DNA from: Sulfuricurvum sp.
GTDB lineage: Bacteria; Campylobacterota; Campylobacteria; Campylobacterales; Sulfurimonadaceae
Direction: 5' to 3'
NCBI GenBank assembly: GCA_014764075.1
Contig: JACXUE010000007.1
Coordinates: 1-25,265 of the forward strand
Length of the DNA: 25,265 bases
Of the stretch, positions 12,968 to 21,309 are shown one piece after another (position 1 is the first letter of the stretch; each line of letters begins with the position of its first letter). The notes beneath the pieces were generated by a model. It was not told where the DNA came from and searched no databases. It was given only the letters and a program-made list of their open reading frames with translations. Made by a program: the position numbers and the translations under genes.

Positions 12968-13944
12968 ACGCTTCTAGAGCAGATTTCGAAAATCTCTTTA
13001 ACCATCGGCTGGGCGATGAGGAGATGCGGGAATTTCTAGTTTCATTGCCGCTCAATGAGAGTACCGAAGCCCATATGATCGCCACGGCTGCCGATGTGAT
13101 GCGGAGTCACTCGATTATCCTCGAAGTGCCTGCTGAGCTCAAACCTAAACTCATCGATGTCGTAGGGACGGGGGGAGATAAAAGTGGGAGTTTTAATGTC
13201 AGCTCCACGGTTGCTATCGTCCTCGCCGCATCAGGTGCCTACGTTGCTAAACACGGTAATCGCTCTATCACTTCCAAATCGGGAAGTGCCGATGTTTTAG
13301 AGTATTTGGGGGTAAAACTCGATCTCACACTGGAACAAAGCTCGACTTTACTCCAAGAGTGCGGATTTACCTTTTTGTTCGCCCAGTACCACCATCCGGC
13401 GATGAAATTTATTATGCCGATCCGCCGTTCTATCCCTGAGAAAACGATCTTCAACATCCTCGGACCACTTACCAATCCTGTTGGATTGTCCAAAATTTTG
13501 CTTGGGGTATTTGATCCCGTTTTTGTTCCGAAAATGGCAGAGGCGGCGCGTGAACTGGGGATGCAGTCGGCTATCGTGGTGAGTTCGCGCGAAAAGATGG
13601 ATGAGATCAGTATCAGTGACATCACCTATGCAGGACACCTCAAAAACGGTGCAATCGAGTATTTCGAGATCGATCCGCAGATGCTGGGGATCAAAAAAGC
13701 GCCGTTCGAAGCGATTTTGGGCGGGGAAGCGGAACAAAACGGCAAAATTCTCACCGATATTCTAAATAACCGTGCCACCGACGCGCAAAGAGATATGGTG
13801 CTCATCAATGCGGCGTATGCGTTGGTAGCCGAGGGGATGGCACGTGATCCTCAAGAAGGGCTAGAAATCGCCCGTGATACGTTGCGCAGCGGAAAAGCGG
13901 CTGAGAAACTCAAACAGATCATTGCGGTATCGTCCAAACTATGA
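12964..13944 (+). CDS. trpD: Anthranilate phosphoribosyltransferase
   Basis: A 326-residue TrpD of normal length. It transfers phosphoribose from PRPP to anthranilate, the second step of tryptophan synthesis, in the cytosol. Signature elements are complete: GTGGDKSGSFN at 68-78 (PRPP/pyrophosphate loop), KHGNRS at 96-101, SGSADVLE at 106-113, RRSIPEKTIFNILGPLTNP, and the metal-binding acidic pair in SREKMDEIS. It is joined by ATGA overlaps to the S4 gene before and tsaE after, so it is expressed with unrelated housekeeping genes and not with a trp operon; no trp attenuator is visible upstream. Confidence 0.96.
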   Translation: MNASRADFENLFNHRLGDEEMREFLVSLPLNESTEAHMIATAADVMRSHSIILEVPAELKPKLIDVVGTGGDKSGSFNVSSTVAIVLAASGAYVAKHGNRSITSKSGSADVLEYLGVKLDLTLEQSSTLLQECGFTFLFAQYHHPAMKFIMPIRRSIPEKTIFNILGPLTNPVGLSKILLGVFDPVFVPKMAEAARELGMQSAIVVSSREKMDEISISDITYAGHLKNGAIEYFEIDPQMLGIKKAPFEAILGGEAEQNGKILTDILNNRATDAQRDMVLINAAYALVAEGMARDPQEGLEIARDTLRSGKAAEKLKQIIAVSSKL

Positions 13945-14351
13945 TTCATGCTTCTTTGAACGAATTATCGGTGGTGTGCGAGTGTATCGTTGATGAACTC
14001 CCTCGGGGCGGTGTAGTGATATTGCAAGGGGATTTGGCGAGCGGCAAAACGACCCTGACCCAAGCGTTTGCACGGTTTCTAGGGATGGAGGAAGCGGTAA
14101 CCTCTCCGACCTTCTCGCTCCAACAGCGTTATGGTGAGAAGCTCTACCATTACGACCTCTACAACTACGGTTTTGAGAAGTTTTTATCGCTTGGGATGAT
14201 GGAAGAGTTGGAGCGTGAGGGGTATCATCTGATCGAATGGGGGGATGAATCACTCATTGCGCTGCTCAAACGTTCCGGAATCGAAACCGTTATTCTAAAC
14301 ATTATCAAATGCGACGAAAATTCGCGATGTTACGAGGTGCAACGTGCATGA
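13941..14351 (+). CDS. tsaE: tRNA t6A37 synthesis ATPase TsaE
   Basis: A 136-residue P-loop protein of TsaE length. TsaE works with TsaB and TsaD to load threonylcarbamoyl onto A37 of ANN-decoding tRNAs, cycling the complex by ATP hydrolysis. Visible motifs: Walker A GDLASGKT (30-37), the SPTFSLQQRY segment, YHYDLYNY, and LIEWGD, the usual order in TsaE. It overlaps trpD by four bases and lptB by eight. The tsaE-lptB-rpoN order is, as I remember it, shared with Campylobacter jejuni. Confidence 0.95.
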   Translation: MIHASLNELSVVCECIVDELPRGGVVILQGDLASGKTTLTQAFARFLGMEEAVTSPTFSLQQRYGEKLYHYDLYNYGFEKFLSLGMMEELEREGYHLIEWGDESLIALLKRSGIETVILNIIKCDENSRCYEVQRA

Positions 14352-15066
14352 ATTAAAAGTGGATCAGCTGGTCAAAACCATCAAAAAACATGAAATTGTA
14401 CGCGGCATCAGCATGGAACTGCGAACGGGAGAAGTCGTAGGGTTGCTAGGACCTAACGGTGCAGGGAAAACAACGACGTTTTACATGATTTGCGGGCTGG
14501 TGGAAGCGACGGGGGGGAGAGTCTACATTGACGGTGAAGATGTCTCCGATTTGCCGCTCCATCAGCGCTCTCGTATGGGGATCGGTTATTTACCGCAAGA
14601 AGCATCGATCTTTAAAGATCTCACTGTGGAAGAGAACCTGATCATCGCGGCTCAGGCGGGCAAGCTCTCCAAAGAGATGGCAGAACAGCGGATCGAGGAA
14701 CTTTTGGAGATGTTCAATATCGAACCGATCCGAAACCGTCGGGGGATTAACCTCTCAGGGGGAGAACGTCGCCGTGCTGAGATTGCGCGGGCTTTGGTCA
14801 ATAAACCCCGCTTTTTGCTTCTTGACGAGCCGTTTGCGGGGGTCGATCCGATCGCCGTTATGGACATTCAAAGCGTTATTTCCCAGCTCGTAGAGTACGG
14901 TATCGGGGTGTTGATTACCGATCATAACGTCCGTGAAACATTAGCGGTATGTGACCGTGCGTACGTTATCAAAAGCGGCGAACTGTTGGCATCCGGAACC
15001 AGTGATGAAATTGCCCATAATCCTGATGTTCGCCAACACTATTTGGGTGAATCGTTCAAGTTCTAA
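14344..15066 (+). CDS. lptB: LptB, ATPase of the lipopolysaccharide transporter
   Basis: A 240-residue ABC ATPase of LptB type; with LptF/LptG it extracts LPS from the inner membrane and drives it along the Lpt bridge. Motifs: Walker A GPNGAGKTT (36-44), Q-loop YLPQEASIF (Q85), signature LSGGERRR (137-144), Walker B LLLDEP (158-163) and switch histidine H194 in ITDHN. The LPQEASIF and GGERRR-EIARAL segments are the LptB-specific versions. Start is GTG 14344, giving VHELKVDQL with GAGGTG upstream; the ATG at 14348 is out of frame. It sits between tsaE and rpoN, a placement found in many bacteria. Confidence 0.95.
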   Translation: MHELKVDQLVKTIKKHEIVRGISMELRTGEVVGLLGPNGAGKTTTFYMICGLVEATGGRVYIDGEDVSDLPLHQRSRMGIGYLPQEASIFKDLTVEENLIIAAQAGKLSKEMAEQRIEELLEMFNIEPIRNRRGINLSGGERRRAEIARALVNKPRFLLLDEPFAGVDPIAVMDIQSVISQLVEYGIGVLITDHNVRETLAVCDRAYVIKSGELLASGTSDEIAHNPDVRQHYLGESFKF

Positions 15067-15072
15067 CAGACG

Positions 15073-16338
15073 ATGTTACGGGTCAAAACAAACGTCGAGC
15101 TCAAAAATAAGCTTTCTAATACGCTCCGTAACTGGCTGCCGATTTTACAGTCAAGTTTAAGTGATTTGGGAGAGGCGATGTCTCCATTTATGGAGGGAAA
15201 CCCTCTGATCGATGTCAAATCGGGTTACGAAGAGTCATTCGAGTTGAAAATCCCGAAGAAAATTCAGTATGGCTACGTTCAAAATTCTCAAGCACAAGCG
15301 ATCGAAGCGCTTACGATTCAACAGAAGAGCCTTTATGAAGTGCTCGAAGAGCAAATAGAGGGTTCTCTTTTCCCCACGCCGATTTCCCAAAAGATTGCCC
15401 GTTTTGTGATTGAAAATCTCGATGAAGGGGGATATTACGAAGGGGACACGGAAGCTTTTTGTGCTCAAAACGCCCTTTCGATCGATCAATTTGAAAAGGT
15501 GCGTCTGCGATTTATCCATATCGAACCGATCGGAATCGGTTCTCGCAATGTCGTCGAATCGTTTTTGTTTCAGCTTGAATCCTCATTGATTAGCGATGCG
15601 GGGTATACTCTTGCACGCCAGATGATCGAACATCTCGACGAACTGGGACGCTATCGTAAAGAGGGGGCGTTTAATGAAGCGATGAAAGTGATCGGAAGTT
15701 TCAAAAATCCACCCGCCATCGACTATCTCGAAGACTCACAGCAGATTGTCCCTGATTTGATGATATTTAACGATCCCGAAGAGGGGATCGAGGTCAAACT
15801 CAATGATCAGTATTACCCCTCGATTACGATCGATACCTCTTATGGGGTGGATCATCCGTTTGTTAAAGATAAACTTAAAGAGGCAAAAAGTCTCGTCGAT
15901 GCGTTGGAGATGCGCAAAGCGACCCTCTACAAAGTGGGGTTGATGATTGTCGAATATCAATACGATTTTTTCATCGGCGGTGCCATCAAACCTCTGACGC
16001 TCAAAACCCTTGCCGATGAATTCGGGCACAACCCCTCCACCATCTCCCGTGCCATTGCCAATAAATACATTGCGTGTGATCGGGGCATTTATCCGATGAA
16101 AGATTTTTTCACCACAGCGATTGACGAGGATGTATCCAGTGCTGCGATTAAAGAGTATGTCGCCGAACTCGTCAAAAACGAATCGCATAAAAAACCGCTC
16201 AGCGATATGAAACTGCTTGAAATGATCCAAGAGAAATTTAAGATCACGATGGTGCGCCGAACGATTGCCAAATACCGTAAACAGCTCAATATCGCCGGAT
16301 CAAGCGAGCGAAAACAGCTCTATCTTCTAGGTCGTTAG
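15073..16338 (+). CDS. rpoN: RNA polymerase sigma54 factor
   Basis: A 421-residue RpoN. Sigma54 binds -24/-12 promoters and needs AAA+ activators; in Campylobacterota it chiefly drives mid-class flagellar genes. Region I is the N-terminal QSSLSDLGEAMSPFMEGNPLI-like stretch (glutamine-poor compared with E. coli); the core-binding part covers about 95-260; the helix-turn-helix is LKTLADEFGHNPSTISRAI; the RpoN box is VRRTIAKYRK at 394-403, with the invariant RRT-AKYR core. Start ATG 15073 lies six bases after the lptB stop with only a weak ribosome binding site. Its stop overlaps the next gene (TAGTG). A sigma54-type promoter motif lies at the head of this operon. Confidence 0.95.
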   Translation: MLRVKTNVELKNKLSNTLRNWLPILQSSLSDLGEAMSPFMEGNPLIDVKSGYEESFELKIPKKIQYGYVQNSQAQAIEALTIQQKSLYEVLEEQIEGSLFPTPISQKIARFVIENLDEGGYYEGDTEAFCAQNALSIDQFEKVRLRFIHIEPIGIGSRNVVESFLFQLESSLISDAGYTLARQMIEHLDELGRYRKEGAFNEAMKVIGSFKNPPAIDYLEDSQQIVPDLMIFNDPEEGIEVKLNDQYYPSITIDTSYGVDHPFVKDKLKEAKSLVDALEMRKATLYKVGLMIVEYQYDFFIGGAIKPLTLKTLADEFGHNPSTISRAIANKYIACDRGIYPMKDFFTTAIDEDVSSAAIKEYVAELVKNESHKKPLSDMKLLEMIQEKFKITMVRRTIAKYRKQLNIAGSSERKQLYLLGR

Positions 16339-17081
16339 TGAAAGAGATCGAAGCGTATCTCAATGCTCACATCAAGACGCGTAATTGTGCGGACGAGTTA
16401 TGCGAAGAGCGTCCCGATCCGCTTATGATCGCACGCCGATATGGTGATCAACATCATGCCCTAACCTGTGCCTTGTTCGCTTATGGGAGTGCCAAAGCGA
16501 TTGTTGCTTTTCTCTCTTCTCTTGATTTCAAATGGATTGAAAAAGATGAAGATGCTCTTCGTAGCGCCGTGGATGGAAAGTATTATCGGTTTCAAACCAA
16601 TGAGGATATTGTGCAGTGGTTTCGAACTCTAAAAGCGCTCAATGATGCAGGTGGCGCGGAAAAGCACTTTATGTGCGGATATCGACAGGGAGGGGTGTTT
16701 GAAGGTTTGAGCCATCTGATACGGTTATTGTATGACCTTAATCCCTATCGTTCATCAGGGTATAAATTTCTCATCGGCAAACCGATCGAATCGGTTTCTA
16801 AAGCATCCGCCATGAAACGGTGGATGATGTATCTACGGTGGATGGTGCGGCGTGATGAGCTCGATATGGGATTATGGTGCGGTATCGATAAAGGTGAGTT
16901 GATTATGCCGCTCGATACCCATACCTTTAACGTCTCACGACGTTTGGGGCTATTACGGCGGAAGCAATGCGATATGAGAGCCGCTTTGGAGCTGACCGAA
17001 ACGTTGAAAAGATTTGATCCTAACGATCCGCTCAAATACGATTTTGCCCTCTACCGTATTGGTCAAGAAAAAATTCGGTAA
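16338..17081 (+). CDS. TIGR02757/DUF2400 family protein
   Basis: A 247-residue protein matching the TIGR02757 family, which is widespread in Bacteroidota and Campylobacterota and has no established function. Characteristic stretches are DPLMIARRYGD, the central KHFMCGYRQGGVFEGL-type segment, MKRWMMYLRWMVRRDELDMGLW, and MPLDTHTFNVSRRLGLL. The helical composition and the LDTH segment recall HhH-GPD DNA glycosylases, but I see no clear catalytic assignment. The GTG start shares a base with the rpoN stop (TAGTG), so translation is coupled. It ends the operon; no convincing terminator hairpin follows. Confidence 0.85.
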   Translation: MKEIEAYLNAHIKTRNCADELCEERPDPLMIARRYGDQHHALTCALFAYGSAKAIVAFLSSLDFKWIEKDEDALRSAVDGKYYRFQTNEDIVQWFRTLKALNDAGGAEKHFMCGYRQGGVFEGLSHLIRLLYDLNPYRSSGYKFLIGKPIESVSKASAMKRWMMYLRWMVRRDELDMGLWCGIDKGELIMPLDTHTFNVSRRLGLLRRKQCDMRAALELTETLKRFDPNDPLKYDFALYRIGQEKIR

Positions 17082-17106
17082 CCTTAATTTTAGATCGTTT
17101 TTATTG

Positions 17107-17115
17107 TGGTACAAT
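17107..17115 (+). promoter_or_regulatory. Extended -10 promoter of the TrkA-like gene
   Basis: TGGTACAAT is an extended -10 (TG-N-TACAAT) 39 bases before the ATG at 17155. The -35 region is only T-rich, as is common in Campylobacterota promoters. It would start a new transcript after the rpoN operon. Confidence 0.5.
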
Positions 17116-17154
17116 CTCGGCTTTAGATGAGAATAGTGAGAAGTTTAGAACCGA

Positions 17155-18561
17155 ATGAAAAAGATTTTAATCGTCAGCGACGGAGCCATCGGAGAACACT
17201 ATATCGAGCGCGTGATTGGCACCTACACAACTGAAAATCTTTATTACGTCGTACATACGCGCGAATGCCGTTTTGAGGGGTATAATCCCACACGATTCAA
17301 ATTTTTTCAATTCGATCCGACCAGCTTTTATAAAATTGTCAATCTTTTGAAAATGGATTTCTGGCAGGTTATTGTGGCGATGGAAAATCAGAGCGATTTG
17401 GATTATACGATCAAAAATATCCGCTCTTACAAACCCGGCATCCGGATTATAGCTTTGGATCTGTGGCATTCACAAAGTCCTGAGGATGATATTGAATGGG
17501 TCAACGTCCAAGAACTGATCGCCGCAAATCTCATCGATTATCTCCCAAATATCCCCGTTTTAGCCAAAAATATCGGTTTGGGTTCAGGTGAGATTATGGA
17601 GGTTATTGTCCCTTTTGGGAGCTCGTTCGTCTATCGGCATATCGGATCGATCGAGCAAAAAAACTGGAAAATAGCGGCTATCTATCGAAACCGTCACCTT
17701 ATTATCCCCAGCGATAACAAAATGATTCAGCCCAACGATACATTGGTATTGGTGGGTGATCCGGCGGTACTTCGTTCCATTTATCGGGCTATCAAGCGTG
17801 AATTGGGGCAGTTTCCGGCACCGTTCGGATCTAAAATCTATCTCTACATCGATATGAGTATCGATAAAGCCTCCTCGATTATGGCGCTTGTGAGGCGGAG
17901 TATCTATATTCAGAAAAAACTCCGCCAGCCGTTGATTATCAAAGTGATCAATCCCACGGATATCGATGTGTTGCGGATGATCAAGGCGTCAGCTCAAGGT
18001 GGAGTGAGCATCGATATCTGTTATGATGGCAATCCGGATGAAGGGGCGATTCTGGGCGATATTAAACACTACCATATAGGTCTTTTCTTGGTGTCTCACG
18101 TCGCATTTAGCTCAAAATCGATCCGTAAAAAGCTCTATACCGGAAGCGTTCCGGTGCTGAAGCTCGCAGAGCGTTCTTTTTCATCGCTCAAAGAGAGCGT
18201 TGTCGTTTTAAGTGAAGAGGGGCATATCGAAAATATCTCTACGACGATTTTTGACGTTTCGTCTCAGTTTGGGTTTGATCTAGAGTTGATCGATTATTCG
18301 AACGAAGAGGGGGGGACGAAAGACGAAACGATCAAGCATTTTAACAACCTTTCGGCAATTTTCTCCAAAAATATTACCGTCACGAAACAAGATGAGAATC
18401 CGATCCGATCTTTGTGCGAACGGGAAAATTTTCTTCATGTCCTCCCCTTTACTGACAAAATGTTTATAAACACTTTTGTTGCCCATTTTTCGACCGATCC
18501 CGAAGTCCTTTATCGCAAACTGGGACGATACCATCAGCTCTTTATCCCGACACAGATTTAA
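17155..18561 (+). CDS. Soluble TrkA/RCK-domain protein (COG3400-like)
   Basis: A 468-residue protein without membrane helices. Residues 1-130 form a Rossmann-like RCK_N domain starting KKILIVSDGAIGEHYIERV, with a glycine loop in nucleotide-binding position. Residues about 140-205 are a TrkA_C domain (VPFGSSFVYRHIGSI ... IIPSDNKMIQPNDTLVLVGD). The remainder (215-468) is alpha/beta and reminiscent of a second nucleotide-binding or USP-like module. RCK domains gate K+ channels and transporters by binding NAD(H), ATP or c-di-AMP; no channel gene is adjacent, so its partner is unknown. The family is typical of Campylobacterota next to aroB. It has its own promoter at about 17110. Confidence 0.8.
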   Translation: MKKILIVSDGAIGEHYIERVIGTYTTENLYYVVHTRECRFEGYNPTRFKFFQFDPTSFYKIVNLLKMDFWQVIVAMENQSDLDYTIKNIRSYKPGIRIIALDLWHSQSPEDDIEWVNVQELIAANLIDYLPNIPVLAKNIGLGSGEIMEVIVPFGSSFVYRHIGSIEQKNWKIAAIYRNRHLIIPSDNKMIQPNDTLVLVGDPAVLRSIYRAIKRELGQFPAPFGSKIYLYIDMSIDKASSIMALVRRSIYIQKKLRQPLIIKVINPTDIDVLRMIKASAQGGVSIDICYDGNPDEGAILGDIKHYHIGLFLVSHVAFSSKSIRKKLYTGSVPVLKLAERSFSSLKESVVVLSEEGHIENISTTIFDVSSQFGFDLELIDYSNEEGGTKDETIKHFNNLSAIFSKNITVTKQDENPIRSLCERENFLHVLPFTDKMFINTFVAHFSTDPEVLYRKLGRYHQLFIPTQI

Positions 18562-18586
18562 CCCTTATTAAGAGAGATTGGTGTAC

Positions 18587-18592
18587 TATATA
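18587..18592 (+). promoter_or_regulatory. Possible -10 element before aroB
   Basis: TATATA lies 43 bases before the aroB ATG in the 73-base gap after the TrkA-like gene; a poor -35 (CTTATT) is 17 bases upstream. The gap is AT-rich, so this is only a candidate start for the aroB-mogA transcript. Confidence 0.3.
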
Positions 18593-18634
18593 TCATTCCT
18601 CTAGCAATACTATTTATTTATCAGGTTTTTCTTT

Positions 18635-19690
18635 ATGACAATTTCTATCAATCTCAAACGTGTTGTTGACGACTCTTATCCGATCCATATAGGGACTCTT
18701 CCTGAGTTTAGTTTTGAAGGGAAAGTGGCGATTTTGACCAATCCGAAAGTATCGGGCTTGCATCTACAGACACTTCTTTCACGCCTAAAAGTCAAAGAAG
18801 TTTATATTATTACGATTCCCGATGGGGAACAATACAAAAATATGGAGACAATCGAGTTTATCTTGGATCGGATGTTCGATCACAGGTTGAACCGTAAATC
18901 GCTTTTGATCGCTTTTGGCGGCGGAGTAATCGGTGATATGGGTGGATTTGCCGCTAGTCTCTTTAATCGCGGCATCGATTTTATCCAAATTCCGACAACC
19001 CTATTGGCTCAAGTCGATTCAAGTGTTGGGGGCAAAACAGGGGTTAATAACCGTTACGGCAAAAACTTGATCGGCGCGTTTCATCAGCCTAAAGCGGTTT
19101 ATATCGACCCCTCATTTCTCTCTACTCTTCCGGAGCGTGAATTCGGTGCAGGAGTCGCTGAGATCGTTAAAATGGCGGTGACGTTCAATCGAGAGTTTTT
19201 TGAGTGGCTTGAAGCAAATGATTTGAGAGATGGAGATAACCTCCGGTACGCCATCAAAATGGCGGTTGAGACGAAAGCGCGGGTCGTCGAAGAGGATGAA
19301 AAAGAGCAAGGTCTTCGTGCCGCCCTCAATTATGGGCATACGTTCGGTCATGTGATGGAAAATGAGACTAAATACGAAACCTATCTTCACGGTGAGACGG
19401 TAGCGATGGGAATGGTGATGGCAAACGATTTAGCGTGCATCACCCGAATGATGAGTGTAGAGGAAGCCGAACGTGTCAAAGCGGTTTTAGCCCGATACAA
19501 CCTTCCTCTAACCTATCCCATAGCCGATGTTGAGAAGTTCTATCAAACCTTTTTTCTAGACAAAAAAAGCAGCGACAGTACGGTCACCTTTATTCTGCCG
19601 CGCGGAATCGGTGATGTCAAAATCACCGATGAAATCGATGCGGAAACGGTAAAAACCATACTTGCACAATATGAAGCGAGCCGTTCGTGA
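18635..19690 (+). CDS. aroB: 3-dehydroquinate synthase
   Basis: A 351-residue AroB of normal length; it converts DAHP to 3-dehydroquinate, the second step of the shikimate pathway, using NAD+ and a divalent metal. NAD-binding loop GGGVIGD at 95-101; VDSSVGGKTGVN at 128-139; metal ligands E176 (in AEIVK), H235 (NYGHTFGH) and H252 (LHGE) are all present. The ATG has a weak AGG upstream in a T-rich leader. The stop overlaps the next GTG (GTGA). As I recall, aroB heads the same gene series in Helicobacter pylori. Confidence 0.96.
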   Translation: MTISINLKRVVDDSYPIHIGTLPEFSFEGKVAILTNPKVSGLHLQTLLSRLKVKEVYIITIPDGEQYKNMETIEFILDRMFDHRLNRKSLLIAFGGGVIGDMGGFAASLFNRGIDFIQIPTTLLAQVDSSVGGKTGVNNRYGKNLIGAFHQPKAVYIDPSFLSTLPEREFGAGVAEIVKMAVTFNREFFEWLEANDLRDGDNLRYAIKMAVETKARVVEEDEKEQGLRAALNYGHTFGHVMENETKYETYLHGETVAMGMVMANDLACITRMMSVEEAERVKAVLARYNLPLTYPIADVEKFYQTFFLDKKSSDSTVTFILPRGIGDVKITDEIDAETVKTILAQYEASRS

Positions 19691-21309
19691 GAGGATTGCA
19701 ACTTTTTTTAGCCCTCTTTGTTGTTGGTGTTCTGTCCCTAAACGGTGCTCAAAAAGGCGAAAAAACACCCGATGAGATTGCGTTGGAGCTCCCAAAAGAG
19801 GCACAAATCGAAAACGCTCAGGAAGAGCTAGCTAAAATCCAAAAAGAGCTTTCCCGCGACAACAGTATTTGGCTTAAAAGTTACAACTCCTATATGGCGT
19901 ATCAAGAGTCACGCAAAAGTTTGCGTGAGGTGAAATATCGGATTGAGCAGCTTCAAAATCGCAGATCCACGGTAGAAAGCAAACTTGAAATCGAAGCGCT
20001 CCAAGCTAAACAAAAAGTCTTAACCGATCAAATCGAACTCCTTAAATCACAGGGGACATCACCGTTCGTCTCTCTTCTCAAGCCCGATGAAGCGGGTGAG
20101 ACCCCTAAAATCACCAATCCTTTTGATATTGTGACGGGATTATCGTATGTCAAACGGCTCAACAGCCAATATCGAGACTACGTGTTGCGTGAAGAAGAGC
20201 TTCAAGAGATCATCTCGTTGCTGGAACGGCAGGTCGCTTTGTACAAAGAGCTTATTCGTCTTAACCCCACTATCGATTATGAAGTGGAACTCGAAGCGAC
20301 GCTATTGCAGGTCGAGAAGTTTAAGCTTGCTTTGGAAACGTTGATCTCGACCGCCGATGTCTATGAAAAGCGGATCGAATCGATCGAAGCGAAGATAAAC
20401 AAGGAGATCAAAGAACAACTCTTTAAACTGTTGAATATCGGCATGATCGTTATTGTATTATTGGTCATCTCCTTTTTGTTCAAACGGGTGATTAAACGCT
20501 ACATTGTCGATAATGAGCGTTTCTACATGGCAAATAAAATCATCACGTTTATAAACGTGAGTCTTATTATCCTCATTTTGTTGTTCAGCTACATCGATAA
20601 CGTTGGCTATTTGGCAACCGTACTCGGGTTCGCCTCTGCCGGTTTGGCGATTGCGATGCGCGACTGGTTTATGTCACTGCTCGGATGGCTCGTGATCGTG
20701 GTGGGGGGAGCGATTCACGTCGGTGATCGCGTACGGTTTATGAAAGACGGGATGGAGTATGTGGGAGATGTTTTGGATATCTCGATGCAGCGCATCACCC
20801 TCATGGAAGATGTGACTCTCACTACTGTAACGACCAATCGCCGTGCCGGACGGATCGTGTTTGTTCCAAACAACTACATTTTCACCTCGATGATCGCCAA
20901 CTATTCCCATGCGTCGCTCAAAACGGTATGGGACGGGATCGACATTACGATCACGTTTGATTCGAATCACAAAAAAGCGACCCATATTGTCAAAGAGATT
21001 TGCCGTAAATATTCCAAGGGTTATACCGATATCACCCGAAAACAGATCAATAAACTGCGGGATAGATACAGCCTTAAAAACAGCAATGTCGAGCCGAGAG
21101 TGTTCAATTTCATCGAAAGTAACGGGATTAAAATCTCCGCATGGTATCTCACCAACGCCTATGCGACGCTGACTTTGCGTTCGACGATTTCAGGGGAGAT
21201 TATCGATGCATTCAATGCCGAGCACGATATTACGATCGCCTATCCGACACAGACATTTTATACCGCTCCTATCCCTCCCAAATCACCTCCTCCGGAAGTT
21301 AACGAATGA
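19687..21309 (+). CDS. MscS-family mechanosensitive channel with periplasmic coiled-coil
   Basis: A 540-residue membrane protein. Residues 1-21 look like a signal peptide (ending LNGA). Residues 28-245 are charged and heptad-rich, an extended periplasmic coiled coil. Membrane helices lie near 249-266, 284-302 and 307-341; the last, GFASAGLAIAMRDW, is the Gly/Ala-rich MscS pore helix, followed by the beta-domain opening IHVGDRVRF and the cytoplasmic cage to about 525, with a proline-rich end. MscS channels release solutes on hypo-osmotic shock. It is larger than E. coli MscS (286 residues), closer to the MscK/YbdG-like group with extra N-terminal parts. The GTG start overlaps the aroB stop; the stop overlaps mtaB. 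Confidence 0.88.
   Translation: MRGLQLFLALFVVGVLSLNGAQKGEKTPDEIALELPKEAQIENAQEELAKIQKELSRDNSIWLKSYNSYMAYQESRKSLREVKYRIEQLQNRRSTVESKLEIEALQAKQKVLTDQIELLKSQGTSPFVSLLKPDEAGETPKITNPFDIVTGLSYVKRLNSQYRDYVLREEELQEIISLLERQVALYKELIRLNPTIDYEVELEATLLQVEKFKLALETLISTADVYEKRIESIEAKINKEIKEQLFKLLNIGMIVIVLLVISFLFKRVIKRYIVDNERFYMANKIITFINVSLIILILLFSYIDNVGYLATVLGFASAGLAIAMRDWFMSLLGWLVIVVGGAIHVGDRVRFMKDGMEYVGDVLDISMQRITLMEDVTLTTVTTNRRAGRIVFVPNNYIFTSMIANYSHASLKTVWDGIDITITFDSNHKKATHIVKEICRKYSKGYTDITRKQINKLRDRYSLKNSNVEPRVFNFIESNGIKISAWYLTNAYATLTLRSTISGEIIDAFNAEHDITIAYPTQTFYTAPIPPKSPPPEVNE

Noticed and set aside
13239..13625. - strand open frame of 128 codons inside trpD
   Set aside because: Antisense shadow of a clearly conserved enzyme gene; composition follows the codon structure of trpD.
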